A stretch of DNA of 64,000 bases from contig SSNP01000192.1 of the NCBI GenBank assembly GCA_006937955.1, forward strand, positions 62,001-126,000, given 5' to 3'. The notes under the pieces are model-generated. The model made no database searches, was not told where the DNA came from, and saw nothing but the letters and a program-made list of their open reading frames with translations. The position numbers were made by a program, and so were the translations under genes. Shown here piece by piece: positions 11,771 to 23,149 of this stretch (positions are counted from its first letter, which is position 1; each line of letters begins with the position of its first letter). The DNA comes from Pachypanchax playfairii. Taxonomy: Eukaryota; Chordata; Actinopteri; Cyprinodontiformes; Aplocheilidae.

Positions 11771-13725
11771 TCAAGCTTCCTGAGTATTCTTCTGAAAGGA
11801 CGGGTAGATGTTTGCAGGAACTGGACTGTCCTTCACTGTGAAGGTGGCAGATGGTGTTTGGTTCAGCTTCTTGTACTTTGTTGATGACTTGAATGGAAGT
11901 TTTTTGGATTTCTTCTTTGGCAGACGGGACAGTTTTGAGACTCCCATGACTTTGAGTTTGATTGGGGCCTCAGATATTCCCGCCATGTTTCGTGCCTGGC
12001 AGCGATATTCTCCAGCATCCTCGTATGATAAACCGTTCAGGCTGATTATAGACCAGCGAACTCCAACTCGAGGAGATTCCTGCATGACTGAAACGTAAAG
12101 GAGGACAGATTCAGCCCTGCAAAAAAAACAATGTTAAACACGTAACCTCTAAAATCAAGACACGACTTACAACTCTCCAGAATCCTGGGAAGCTGGTCAG
12201 AGTTCTGCAGGATATCTTGCTTGCAACAATCTGATAAATTAGACATTAAACAATCAGATGATCATTTCAACAGCTGACGTGACCCCACAGCACTCAGTAT
12301 AGTACACACCAGTATAGGCTGAAGTTTTGATCCAGGTCAGGGTTGGTGTTGGGTATCCACTAGCATCACAGCGGAGGATTACGTTGCTGCCCAGTGGAGA
12401 GACGACCCTGGTGGCAGCAGGCTGGACCGAAGGCCTCATGCAGCGAGAGAGCTCAGCCTGCGTCAACACCATCCCTGATTGGCCCACAGACCTGCTGCAC
12501 ATTATCAGCTGATCCATCAGAACCACTGGACTCCCCAGGGACATGGACAGTGAGGTCAGCATGGAGATCTGGCAGTCACACAGCCAGGGATTATCATGAA
12601 GACCTAAGTGGGAAGAAGAATTGGACCTTTTCACATTCTCAACAAAGTGAATTCAACAGAGTTACACAATAACAATACATGTTTATTTATCTTGTTAAAT
12701 CAGACTTACCCAAGATTTTTCTTTGTACTGGTCCTTCCTGTAGTTCTGGAAGAGGAAACCAAAGATCCAAGAGTTCAGCTGGTAGAATCGTCAGCCTGAG
12801 CAGAAGAGAGCAACAATAAACAGGTGGAGCTCACCTGTTACAGTTCCATGACACCTGAAACATCATGACTCACCTGTTGCTGGACAAGTCCAGGTAGGTA
12901 ATATTGGGTAAAAAGACAGCAGCATGGGCTGGAAGGCTGGACAGGCGGTTGTTGTGGAGCCCCAGAGTCTGTAGGCGGCGCATGTCTCTTAGCCCCTCCC
13001 AGGGGAAGGTGGTCAGCAGGTTTCCATCAAGACGCAGCTCTCGCAGAGCCTTCAGGTTGACGAAGCTGCTTGGGTGGACAGATGTTATGGAGTTGTAGGT
13101 CAGCCATAAGAAACGTAGTTCTGACAAGTTGTAGAAGGCTGCCCGGGGCACCCTGGAGATCAAGGTCTTCTCTAAACGAAGTTTGACAGTGTCAGCTGGA
13201 AGACTAACAGGAACTGCTGACATCCCAGCATCACTGCACTGAACAAACCTGCAACAATAAACACAAAGACGTAGCAGCTTGAGCTTTCAGTCCCGACCTG
13301 GACTTGTTGGCTCTGTGTCGGGTTCTGGGGGACTTTTGCTGTGACTTGATACAAAATAAATAAACTGGACTGACTCACATTAATCAGATCTCAGTGTTCT
13401 AACAGGTTTATGTGCATGCACGTGCATGTGCCTTTAATCAGTTTAACTTTCTATTTCTCAAAGCTCTGCATTCAGAAAAATCTCTGAAAAAAATCATTAA
13501 ACATGTAAATTAATAATTTAATATGAAAACAAACTTCTGAAAGTTTGATTTACATGGAATTCATCCAGCAGTGACAGATCAGCTGCACACAGCAACAGAG
13601 AGATGAAAGTGAAAAATACTCAACCGGAGTTCTGCTGTTGACGCGCTGCAGATGCAAACAGCTGGGCAGGATTGTGTCATTACAGCAGGCTGCAGAACGT
13701 AGAGGAGAACCAGCAGGAACATCAT
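11771..13725 (-). CDS. lrit3: LRIT3-like LRR/Ig protein, short form
   Basis: Five coding exons join in frame (13725-13625, 13248-12874, 12795-12710, 12603-12310, 12087-11771) to give 390 residues. LRIT3 is a photoreceptor-synapse adhesion protein needed to place TRPM1/nyctalopin complexes on ON-bipolar dendrites. Seen here: a signal peptide starting MMFLLVLLYVL, an LRRNT cysteine cluster (CPAVCIC), leucine-rich repeats (about 50-165), an LRRCT with NPWLCDC, and an Ig domain with its cysteine pair (LRCDASG and YRCQARN). The motif GVRWSIISL is typical of LRIT3. The last exon uses acceptor TTTCAG|TC at 12087; a closer GCAG at 12117 would break the frame. After the Ig domain comes a Lys-rich tail of about 55 residues and a stop. 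The family's fibronectin III domain and transmembrane helix (human ~679 residues) are absent, so the predicted product would be secreted unless a further exon was missed. Confidence 0.88.
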
Positions 13726-14459
13726 GCATCAAACAGATCCCACACTCAAACACGTTCCTGCAGACTTTCATTCCTCCAAAGTCTTCAGTCATGCTGAAGA
13801 ATGAAACTGAATCCCAGATTAACTGGGATTACACTGTTTACAGACCGGATTGTAATCCCTCACCTCTCAGCCAGGGTGACAAATCACCGCATCAGGGCTG
13901 CCTGAGCCAGCAGGGGCTCCTGATGATGTTGTCACGTTTACTTTTACTTATTGGGTTTCGTATTTTGTCTAATTATTTATCATCATATCTGTTTACATGC
14001 GTGTTCAGGTGTTACATGTGGGTTCCGTTGCTACATGTGTTCCCCTGTTCATCTTCTTGATTGATTCTTGATGATTAAAATCCAACTTTTGCTTTTACTT
14101 GATTACCAGTTAAAACAATCAGATAGTGCATGGGAGCATGAGTGTGTGTGTGTATGTGCACATGCGTGAACCATGTGTGTATCTTAATAAATATATTCAG
14201 TTTTCTGTCAGATATCACGCTGATAAAATGATGCAGTCAGTATTTGTTAGTCCAAAGCTCTCTGAGCTCCGAGCAGCTACACCGACCTCCTGCTGTGAAG
14301 CCTCACCTGCAGCTGTAATGACTCTCCCAGCCGCCAGGTGGCGACCTTTGACGCCAGCGGTTCCCATCGAACGGCCGCCCCTCTGGGCGGACTTTCCGAC
14401 TGATCTCCGGTCAGTTCGCCCGGAGTCCTGGAAGTTGGTCCCGGAAAAGCAGCAGGAAC
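13726..14459. promoter_or_regulatory. Shared divergent promoter region, LRIT3-like gene / fam241a
   Basis: About 735 bp separate the two start codons, which point away from each other. The fam241a side (about 14320-14570) is GC- and CpG-rich, like a CpG-island promoter. The LRIT3 side is not. No individual factor sites are asserted. Confidence 0.5.
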
Positions 14460-15637
14460 ATGTCCACGGTACCGCTGCTTGCAGACGGTCACTCGGACGA
14501 CGAGCTGCCGTCAGACAGCCGGTGGACACGGAACTCCTCTCAACCCGCCCGCGGGGAAAGGCGCGCCCTCCAGGTAACTCGTGCGTTACTCTCCCGAAGT
14601 CAAACGGCTGGATCGGAACCGTTGGGTAGTTCTGCTGTGCGAGAGCAGAAACTGTTTCGGTTTTAAAGTTTGTTCCGTTGACAGTTGAGCTAAAACAGCA
14701 ACGCGTCCGCCGAACTCAGTTCAGAACCCGGATTCACGTTCAGGGTGAAAAATCAAACTAAAGATCAGGAAGAATCAGAAAGACCGAGCTGGAATCGGGA
14801 TGGATCAGCAGTCACGTGATTGTTGTCAGGCATAATTCACACGGGGAATAATGATAAAGGGACTTTAGACAGGTGGGTCCGACCTGATCTGAATCAGGCA
14901 GGAACTTTTGTCTTGTCACGATGGCGTGATTCCGTTTAGTGTTCCAGTGTAACAAGGCAGTGATCCAACATGAACAACAGCACGAGCTTCACTGAATGGA
15001 ATCCAGCCGCAGCATTTCCTGTTAGGACAGATTCTCTACCCAGAAAAGGTGCAGCCTGATGCTGTAGATGACTGACTTCTAATCAGTAACCTGGTGATCA
15101 GGCTGATCAATAACATGGTGATCAGGCTGATCAATAACAGGCTGATCAGTAACCCGGTCATCTGTTTTATTGATCAGTGATCAGTCTGATTGACCACTGA
15201 AGTCCTTTGTCCTGAATGAGACTTTCAGAAGTTTCCTCTGATGATCTACAGGTAGATGATGTTCTTCACATGTTCAGGAGCATTGAGAAGTACCTGTCAT
15301 TGTGCTGTTACGTGTGTGACAGTGTGTTGTGATCTCTGTCCCGCAGGATGTTGTGGACCAGACCGGACTGCGACCCCACGGTGACGGTGGACAGCAGCTG
15401 GCTGACGATGAGGCCCTCAGGGCGCCTCAGCTGGACGACTGTGAGCGGATGGGGACTCTGTTTGGGATGATTAATAAGTGTCTCCGAGGTCTGGGCTTCA
15501 CCCAGATGTACTTTGGAGACAGAACAGTGGAGCCTGTGGTGATTGTCATTTTCTGGCTGCTGCTCTGGTTCTTGGGTTTTCAGGCTCTTGGTCTGGTGGG
15601 AACTCTGTGCATCATCATCATCTACATCCAGAAGTGA
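14460..15637 (+). CDS. fam241a: FAM241A (C4orf32-type) single-pass membrane protein
   Basis: Two coding exons (14460-14573 and 15347-15637) join in phase 0 to give 134 residues; the human protein is about 132. The function of this small family is poorly defined. The N-terminal half is polar and acidic/basic and probably disordered. The conserved block is MGTLFG..NK....GFT.MYFG.R.VEPV, followed by one hydrophobic helix at about 102-130 ending IIYIQK. The start ATG has purine-rich context (AAC ATG T), and the donor CCAG|GTAACT and acceptor CCCGCAG|GAT are good. It is divergent from the LRIT3-like gene and converges on jkamp. Confidence 0.93.
14574..15346 (+). other. fam241a intron 1
   Basis: A 773-bp intron. 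It holds a short imperfect tandem stretch around 15083-15145 built on AATAAC and GGCTGATCA words, and otherwise nothing recognisable. Confidence 0.7.
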
Positions 15638-16314
15638 TGAGAACCTGCTGAGTCTGACCTTCTGCAGCAGCTGGAGCTTTTAGCAGATGTTTCTGCTGAG
15701 GGTGGAGTGGTATGGTGCTCCAGGCTCTGGAGACTGTCTCTGAGGGGCTTGTTCAGACCTTCAGGTTTTTAAAGGATGACCTGATGCGGTTCTTGTTTTT
15801 CCTGTGAAAGTGTCCTTCAGAGTCTGCTACACGTTGGTGACCAGGGTTAAAAAACTTAATATCCAGATTAGAAGCGTGCACAGCACGAGGTTCTCTGATA
15901 ACACTGTACTTCTGCTGATTTATTCTCTCTACCAACATGTTCACGCTGCTTCAACTTCTCATAACGTCCAGCTTCAGTCTGCAGAACATCCTCTACGTTC
16001 ATGCTCCCTAAATATCAGACTCACAAGATCATAATCAACTCCAGATGTTTTTGGTTATTTTGTCCTGTGGTGTTTGAAGCCTTTCAGACAGGTGAAGGGG
16101 AACGGCAGTCCTTCAGATGGACCTGCAGTAACGGTGCCATGTTCCTGATGCCATTTGGACCCAGTTAGAACAGAACACACATGTTCTTCTTTATTCACAC
16201 CAGATTTGAGTTGACTTTCGTTGAATTCAGGCTCCGTGTCTGAATGTGAAGCTCCTGCTTTCAGGGCTGCGATGTCACTGAACCACTTCCAAAGAGTTTG
16301 TGTTTTGGTTTGAT

Positions 16315-16320
16315 AATAAA
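16315..16320 (+). promoter_or_regulatory. Polyadenylation signal of fam241a
   Basis: AATAAA lies 678 bp after the fam241a stop codon, on the plus strand. This implies a 3' UTR of about 0.7 kb and places the transcript end only ~350 bp from the predicted end of the converging jkamp transcript. Confidence 0.6.
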
Positions 16321-16699
16321 CTAAATGTAAATCTGACTGTGTCTCATTGTTTGATCTCACCTTGTATGAAACTCTGATGTCACAGACCTCATGTGGTGCA
16401 AGAACAGCTGAGAGAAAAACCACCTCAAGCCATTTAACATAGAAAACAAATCCTGCATATTACCAGGACAGGAAGTGGATGGGTTTTTCACATTAAAGTG
16501 GTGATAAAGGTGTTGAGCCCAAAGGAAACGTTCCTGAGCAGAAACAAATCAGAACAGGTGTAACACGCAGGTGTTCAAACACTCATCTGACACAGTGACA
16601 AGAACCTGAGCTATCAGATGACCTTTGACCTTTAACAGCTGGGATGTTTGAATACAAACTAAACAGAAAGACACTGATTTATTTCTAAGATGTGACATG

Positions 16700-16705
16700 T
16701 TTATT
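16700..16705 (-). promoter_or_regulatory. Likely polyadenylation signal of jkamp
   Basis: TTTATT on plus reads AATAAA on minus; a second copy lies at 16678-16683. I found no AATAAA or ATTAAA on the minus strand between the jkamp stop (18152) and this point, and the array B unit contains none. The simplest reading puts array B inside the jkamp 3' UTR. Confidence 0.5.
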
Positions 16706-16731
16706 AAAACCGCTGAACACATTAACACTCG

Positions 16732-17876
16732 GTATGTACAGTCGTGTCTACATCATGAACACGTATGTACAGTCGTGTCTACATCATGAACACGTATGTA
16801 CAGTCGTGTCTACATCATGAACACGTATGTACAGTCGTGTCTACATCATGAACACGTATGTACAGTCATATCTACATCATGAACACGTATGTACGGTCGT
16901 GTCTACATCATGAACACGTATGTACAGTCATATCTACATCATGAACACGTATGTACGGTCGTGTCTACATCATGAACACGTATGTACAGTCGTGTCTACA
17001 TCATGAACACGTATGTACAGTCGTGTCTACATCATGAACACGTATGTACGGTCGTGTCTACATCATGAACACGTATGTACAGTCATATCTACATCATGAA
17101 CACGTATGTACGGTCGTGTCTACATCATGAACACGTATGTACAGTCGTGTCTACATCATGAACACGTATGTACAGTCGTGTCTACATCATGAACACGTAT
17201 GTACGGTCGTGTCTACATCATGAACACGTATGTACAGTCATATCTACATCATGAACACGTATGTACGGTCGTGTCTACATCATGAACACGTATGTACAGT
17301 CGTGTCTACATCATGAACACGTATGTACGGTCGTGTCTACATCATGAACACGTATGTACAGTCATATCTACATCATGAACACGTATGTACGGTCGTGTCT
17401 ACATCATGAACACGTATGTACAGTCGTGTCTACATCATGAACACGTATGTACAGTCGTGTCTACATCATGAACACGTATGTACAGTCGTGTCTACATCAT
17501 GAACACGTATGTACAGTCGTGTCTACATCATGAACACGTATGTACAGTCGTGTCTACATCATGAACACGTATGTACGGTCGTGTCTACATCATGAACACG
17601 TATGTACAGTCATATCTACATCATGAACACGTATGTACAGTCATATCTACATCATGAACACGTATGTACGGTCGTGTCTACATCATGAACACGTATGTAC
17701 AGTCATATCTACATCATGAACACGTATGTACGGTCGTGTCTACATCATGAACACGTATGTACAGTCATATCTACATCATGAACACGTATGTACGGTCGTG
17801 TCTACATCATGAACACGTATGTACAGTCATATCTACATCATGAACACGTATGTACAGTCGTGTCTACATCATGAAC
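16732..17876. repeat. Minisatellite array B, 31-bp unit, ~37 copies
   Basis: Very uniform 31-bp units contain GTATGTACAGTCGTGTC followed by TACATCATGAACAC. Three main unit types differ at one window: CAGTCGTGTC, CGGTCGTGTC and CAGTCATATC. The CATATC type is very often followed by the CGGTCGTGTC type, which indicates two-unit blocks copied together. The array sits between the stop codon and the predicted poly(A) site of jkamp. Confidence 0.97.
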
Positions 17877-18151
17877 ATGTCGATGGAGAGCACAAGTGTA
17901 GCAGCGAACGTCTGATTTCAGCTCAGGATGAACAGCTGACTGTTCTACTCCTTTCAGCAACATGTTCAGAAAACATTTACCTGTTCACGTGACCACAGTG
18001 TGGATTTCACTTACATACATGTTGGAAATGACATGTTTAAAACAGCAACACGATGGCTGGTCTGTGATCAGTTTGCAGCAGTTTAAATAATGTGTGACAA
18101 TGGGAGGAGTCACATTAAAAGGTGACTCCTGTTCATGTCTCCAGGTGATGC

Positions 18152-20855
18152 TCAGTGCCCGCTGCCGCCCTCGGACAGAATGCGGCTTGGTTCTGTGAAC
18201 TTGGCTGTGGCGATGTAGAACAGAGTCGGTCCCGGTACCAGAGCGAGTAGCGGCAGCGACAGCTCCAACTTGTCCATCAGAGAGATGGAGATGATGCCGT
18301 AAGCATGAAGCAGCCAATGGCTGAGCAGAACCACCAGGCGCTTCTTCTTTGCTACCAGAGTCTTAAAAGACTGAGAGGGTGAAGGGGCGGAGGAAGAGGA
18401 GGAGGGTGAGGAAGAGGAAGACAAAGATATTCAACATAAAGATGAGCTGCAGCTTCAGGGTTTTATTTTCTAACCAGGTGTGTCCATGAAAGAGGTGGAG
18501 CTGTGATAATTACACCTGCAGGTAGAATGATGACCAAACTCCCAGCTGATGCATTCTAACACCTGCAGAGACAACATCACATGACCTGAACAGGTGTGTG
18601 TTTACCTGAATCTCAGAGGCGGACATGTAGACAGCCAGAGTGACCAGAGAGAGAACCAGTATGATGTAGGGAAAAGCGTAGTCTGAAACACGCACACAGA
18701 CAGTTTAACACTAGAATAGACATCTGTTATTGTTGTTGTTGTTGTGTTATGGTGAAACACAGGGACTCACAAAGCAGCCCGCCGCCGACAGCCTGCAGCA
18801 CGGTGATGATGGGGAAGAAGTAGAGCGCGGCGTAGATGCTCCTGAAGCGATCCGTTTTCCCGAGACCACACGCGATCTTCTTCACCAGAAGAGGGCGGAG
18901 CAGCATCATCATCACCAGGCAGAAGGCGTAGTAGATCAACACAATGGTGTAGCTAATAAACAACATCAGGTGATAACACACAACAACATTACTTCCAAGG
19001 TTGAGCGCCACTACATTTATTCACAACAAGCCCGAGAAGTAAAACCAGGAACGAGTCCAACCGGATCAACTCAACCCTGAACATCAATGTGGTTTCACCG
19101 TGTTGTTGTGTGGTCTACACTCACAGTGGATAGACAGCCTCCTGTGTGCAGTGCAGTGTGTTGATGTAGTCCGGACTCGGGTTGTACAGCATGGTGTACC
19201 AGTCAGATAACATCTTGACCTGACAGGACAGGATGCTGAGCTTCCACACCGGGTCTGAGAGCAGCAGAGTCACCACAGCTGACACGCTGCACTCCAACAT
19301 GGCGGTGACGTGCTGCAGCAGCGCGCTGGAGCTGTACGCACGCACACACACACACACACACTTCAGTGAACTTGTTGGATCATTTCATCCTGAAAACAGA
19401 TTGTTTTGGATCATCAGCCTGAACAGGTCAGACTGCTGAAAGCTGAGCCGTGCAGAACTTCAGCAGGTTTCTGACATGAAGAATCAGAAGAACTTCCAAA
19501 CTGTCACTTTGATAAATTTGGTGCTCAGAAGCTGCTGTTCCTGATTCTGGAGGATTCTGTGCTGACTGATGGGTTTGAACTCAGAATCAGAACCAGTTTC
19601 TGACTAAAGAAGAAACAGTTTGTGTTTGTCAGACTCTGTGATGCTGCTTCACCTCTTCTTCCCTGAGTACCACTCGATGAAGAACCAGTGCAGAACCAGA
19701 GGCAGCATGGCCATGAAGCCCAGGTAGAGCCAGTCATACAGCTCGGGAGACTCAGTGCAGCGTTCACAAACCTTCTGGATGTTGGTGCGTTCTCCTCGGG
19801 GACAAACCTGCCAACAGAGACGACTCGTGTTAAACACTCACAACTTTTTTTTTTAATTTATGGTAAATGGTGTGTACTTATATAGAACTTTACTCAGGTC
19901 CTACGACCCCCAAAGCACTTCACACTACACTCAGTCATTCACCCACTCACACACACACTCACACATTTATTACCTGCTTCTCTGCCTGTTCAAATGTAAA
20001 TAAGAAAAATACCTGAATCTTCACCTCTTGTGTTGCATTTCACTGGGAAACAAGTCAGATTTACATCGTTTGTACAATGAAAAGTGAAGAGATTCCCTGT
20101 AAAGTGAGCAAACTGCTGGACAGACGTCTCTTTCTGCTCTGTTGGGTTTAATAGAGTCGATTCTTACAGTGAATTTGATAAATAAAATCAAACAGAAATA
20201 AAACTTGCAGCTGAGGTGTGTCCAGGTGTTTCTCTGTGGGAGTGTTCATGTTCTTAAACACATTGGACTGAGTTCAGCTGCTCTGCAACATGCACTGAGT
20301 CACAGCATCACCTCATGTGAACAATGAATCTGCTGAGGAGGTTGTTTCCATTTCAGTGCACTGAGGCGTGAAACTTCCTGTTTGACGCTTTTCAGGGTTT
20401 GTTGCCTCAGTGAGAAGCACAATGACAATTAGGTGAGATTTCACTCCAAACACACTCACTGATCAGATATCTGATCCAAATTGGTTTGGACAGAAGACTC
20501 TGAATGTTCACGCTGTGTTAAGCACTCAAGAGAGACTCAAACACCCGCTGAGTCCTCATCCACAAAGTTCACAGCCTCTGACGAGCTGCTGAACCAGCGG
20601 ACGTTTGACATCAACCTGGAAGTTCTACCAGGTCTGATCACACCTGTGACAAGCTTTAAACCTGAAGGCAGATGTTTGGTACTCACACCACACTCCCCCT
20701 CCACCGATCCGTTGATCATGATCCGACCGCAGTACAAACCAGGACACGTGGAACTGATGGCCACAGCTGGAAAAAACATCCAGAAACACTCGCTGTTAAA
20801 CCCGACCGAGTCACAGTCACTGAGGTGCCGGAACCAACAAGTCCAAACATAATGA

Positions 20856-20893
<38 letters not shown>

Positions 20894-21276
20894 CCTCACA
20901 CACACACACACACACACAAAGGACTTTTTTGTTTTCTTCCAAATTTCCAAGAATTGAGGTCAAGAATTGAGAATTTAAGGTCTGAGTAAAGATACTTGTA
21001 AACAAACATCAGTAAACATGTTGACAGTTCTGATCATGTGACCATAATCACGTTATGTTTCCAGCTCAGCGTGTCCTGCTGCTGCTCGGACAGGTTCGTT
21101 GATCCAGGTGCGTTTGGGTTAGTTTACCTGGAGCCGGATGCTAACTGAATGAGCCCGTTCAGAACCTTTTGCGGTCCAAGCAGCAGAACTCTGAGTTATA
21201 TTGCAGTTTAACACTCAGACAGTTTCTTATCTACAAACAGAAAATAACAAAGCAGCTGAAACTCACCTGAACTCAT
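18152..21276 (-). CDS. jkamp: JNK1/MAPK8-associated membrane protein (JKAMP)
   Basis: Seven coding exons on the minus strand (21276-21267, 20766-20687, 19807-19653, 19331-19125, 18952-18771, 18682-18606, 18370-18152) join in frame to 309 residues, close to the human length (~311). JKAMP is an ER multi-pass membrane protein that binds JNK1 and links ER-associated degradation factors to the proteasome. Visible family signatures are CPGLYCGR and GECGVCPRGERTN (N-terminal cysteine motif), CTESPELYDWLYLGFMAMLP, YNPSPDY, RPLLVKKIACGLGK, the YAFPYII helix and the tail TEPSRILSEG. About seven hydrophobic helices are present. The first coding exon carries only ATG AGT TCA G. The donor after GECG was chosen as GGT|GTGAGT because that alone restores GVCPRG. 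Confidence 0.95.
19859..19970. repeat. Probable fish interspersed-repeat fragment
   Basis: This stretch has TGTACTTATATAGAACTTTA, then CAAAGCACTTCACACTACA and CATTCACCCACTCACACAC. It resembles a dispersed repeat that I recall from many teleost genomes. It lies in jkamp intron 2. The class is not assigned, and no flanking duplication was identified. Confidence 0.45.
20856..20918. repeat. (CA)n microsatellite
   Basis: An almost pure CA run interrupted once by AACCCT, in jkamp intron 1. Confidence 0.95.
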
Positions 21277-21339
21277 CCTGGAAGCAAATATTCAGTAAAA
21301 TCTGTTTGTCGCTCCTATCCGAACTGCTTCCTTGTTTAT

Positions 21340-22360
21340 TTCTTCTTCGTTTGATGTAAATGTAGTAAGTAAACCAAATTAACGGAGCATCAGCGCCCCC
21401 AGCAGGGGTCAGAGAGAACCACCTAGCATCATGTTCCGCTCTCCTCAGAGAGAAAATAACACAGAAAACACAAAAACAAGGTGGTTACTGCCCCAAGTGC
21501 TCCGATATATATATATATCATTAATATTTTATATATAAGATATTAATTATTAATTCCTGTATAAAAACCAAAAGATTGTTGCTGATTCCTCCCACTCTGG
21601 ACAAAAACTTTAAGAGCTGGTTGTCTCTATAGCTACAGGTTACGGTCCATTAGAATCAGAACCTAGGCAGTTTCACCCCATCACTTGTATCATTAAACAC
21701 CATCAGGACCCTCTGACTCCACTCCTACAGACTACTGTATAACAAACTTTTTATGACCTGCTGAGGAGGAAATGTTTCGTTTTTTATTCAAATCATATTT
21801 CCTCTCAAGCCAATTATTTATTATTATTATTTTGATGTTTTAAAACAGAAAAGTTTTCTTCTCTCAGTAACCAGTCAGTTTGTTGCCATGGCTACCAGTC
21901 TGCCTGTTGCCATAGTCACCAGCCTGCCTGCATTTTTCCTAACTGCAGCTATGTAAGTGGTATGGGTTGGGTATATCATCTGTGTGTGTGTGTTGATTTG
22001 CTAATTTTGTTCTTTATTACATGCACACGAGTTTCTCATTTTTTAAAATATGGTTGTCAGTTTAGAGAAGTCACTCCATCCATCCATCCATCCATCCATC
22101 CATCCATCCATCCATCAAGGTTTTGAACCCAGGACCTTCTTGCTGCTCCACCATACAAGTTGTTTTGAATGTATATAACTATAATACCTTGACAATAGTA
22201 ATTAGTCCTGACTGGACTTGTCACGTGACAAGTTCATGGCATCGTAGACAAGCAAATAAAAATACAACTCCCAGAATGCACAGAAACAGCCAGCATGGTG
22301 ATTTTAGTAATGCTATGCTACACACGCCATAAACGGTTACCTTGGTAACCGTCAGAATTT
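21340..22360. other. Intergenic region between jkamp and gpr135
   Basis: Head-to-head spacer. It contains an AT microsatellite near 21508, paired CTGCCTG / CCAGTCTGCC words near 21880-21930, and a (TCCA)n run at 22075-22117. The run is followed by TTTTGAACCCAGGACCTTCT, which looks like a degenerate SINE/LINE tail; that last assignment is weak. No gene is seen. Confidence 0.5.
22075..22117. repeat. (TCCA)n microsatellite
   Basis: About ten tandem TCCA/CATC tetramers, followed by sequence that may be an interspersed-repeat tail. Confidence 0.9.
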
Positions 22361-22720
22361 TTTTATCGCGTGTGCGCGGACGGGGTGACGAGCTCCAGCT
22401 GCCGTGGATGCGCAGCTTGTATCGTTAGTTCGTTTGTGTTCAGAACACGAACAAGAAACCTGCAGCGCGCGCTCACATAGCAAACTTCCGGTCTGCGCGC
22501 GTGACGCGCAGATAACGGACAGAAAATAAACGCGTCTTGGAAAGGAAGTGATTGTGATCGGATCGATAAGTGTTGATCAGCTGCTGTGAGGTGAAGAAGC
22601 AGAGATCTGGCTCCAGACTGCACCAGGATCAGTTCTTAGCAGCAGCAGTGGATGTGTTCCAGTTTGTGGCTGTTCTGAGATCAGTGTTTCAGGTTGAAGA
22701 GCCAGAACTGAAGGTGTGAC
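22360..22720 (+). promoter_or_regulatory. CpG-rich candidate promoter / 5' UTR exon of gpr135
   Basis: A CpG-dense block (about 22365-22515, with GCGTGTGCGCGGACGG and GCGCGCGTGACGCGCAG) stands out from A/T-rich surroundings. A possible 5' splice site, GAAG|GTGTGA, lies near 22712. This fits a promoter and non-coding first exon upstream of the gpr135 coding exons, but the exact transcript start cannot be read from sequence. Confidence 0.4.
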
Positions 22721-23060
22721 TCTGATTCTATGATTGTTTCGTTTAATCCTGATAACTAAGGGTTTAACAGCATGTTTGGATTTGTTAGAGTGCAGATTCT
22801 AAGCAGATGTTCCTGCACATCTGGACAGCTGGTGGGATAAAAACAGCATCTTTAACCATCAAAGAATGGCTCTGTGGGATTTGGTTCTAAATCTGGCCAC
22901 ATCCATTTTTGATGAAGAATCCTGCAGATCGATTGCTGCTTCAGTCGGTGACCTCTTCATCTGACAGCTGCTGTTAGTGGAGGAAGGTCACCAACCAGGA
23001 GGATTATGGGACAAAAACAAACATCAATAATTGATCAGCATCTGGACTGACTGGGATCTG

Positions 23061-23108
23061 ATGGGTTTGTGTTCTCCTGCTGTTGGATGTGGAGACGATG
23101 GGAGCTGA
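23061..23108 (+). other. Upstream ORF before gpr135
   Basis: ATG at 23061 opens a 15-codon frame ending TGA at 23106-23108, 41 bp before the chosen gpr135 start and out of its frame. If the 5' UTR includes it, it could lower gpr135 translation. Whether it is transcribed is not shown. Confidence 0.35.
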
Positions 23109-23149
23109 AACACCTGCTGTCAGAGCCACACTCAAACCATTCTTCATCC

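Noticed and set aside
12046..12246. Alternative upstream extension of the last LRIT3-like exon using the GCAG at 12117
   Set aside because: It shifts the frame after the Ig-domain strand; the acceptor at 12088-12089 restores the family sequence ESPRVGVRWS.
12870..13223. Assignment of the minus-strand LRR gene to LRIT1, LRIT2 or nyctalopin
   Set aside because: The NPWLCDC-to-Ig region and GVRWSIISL resemble LRIT3 more closely, and linkage to fam241a fits human 4q25.
22363..22623. 86-codon minus-strand frame in the CpG-rich block
   Set aside because: No family resemblance; explained by base composition of a promoter region.
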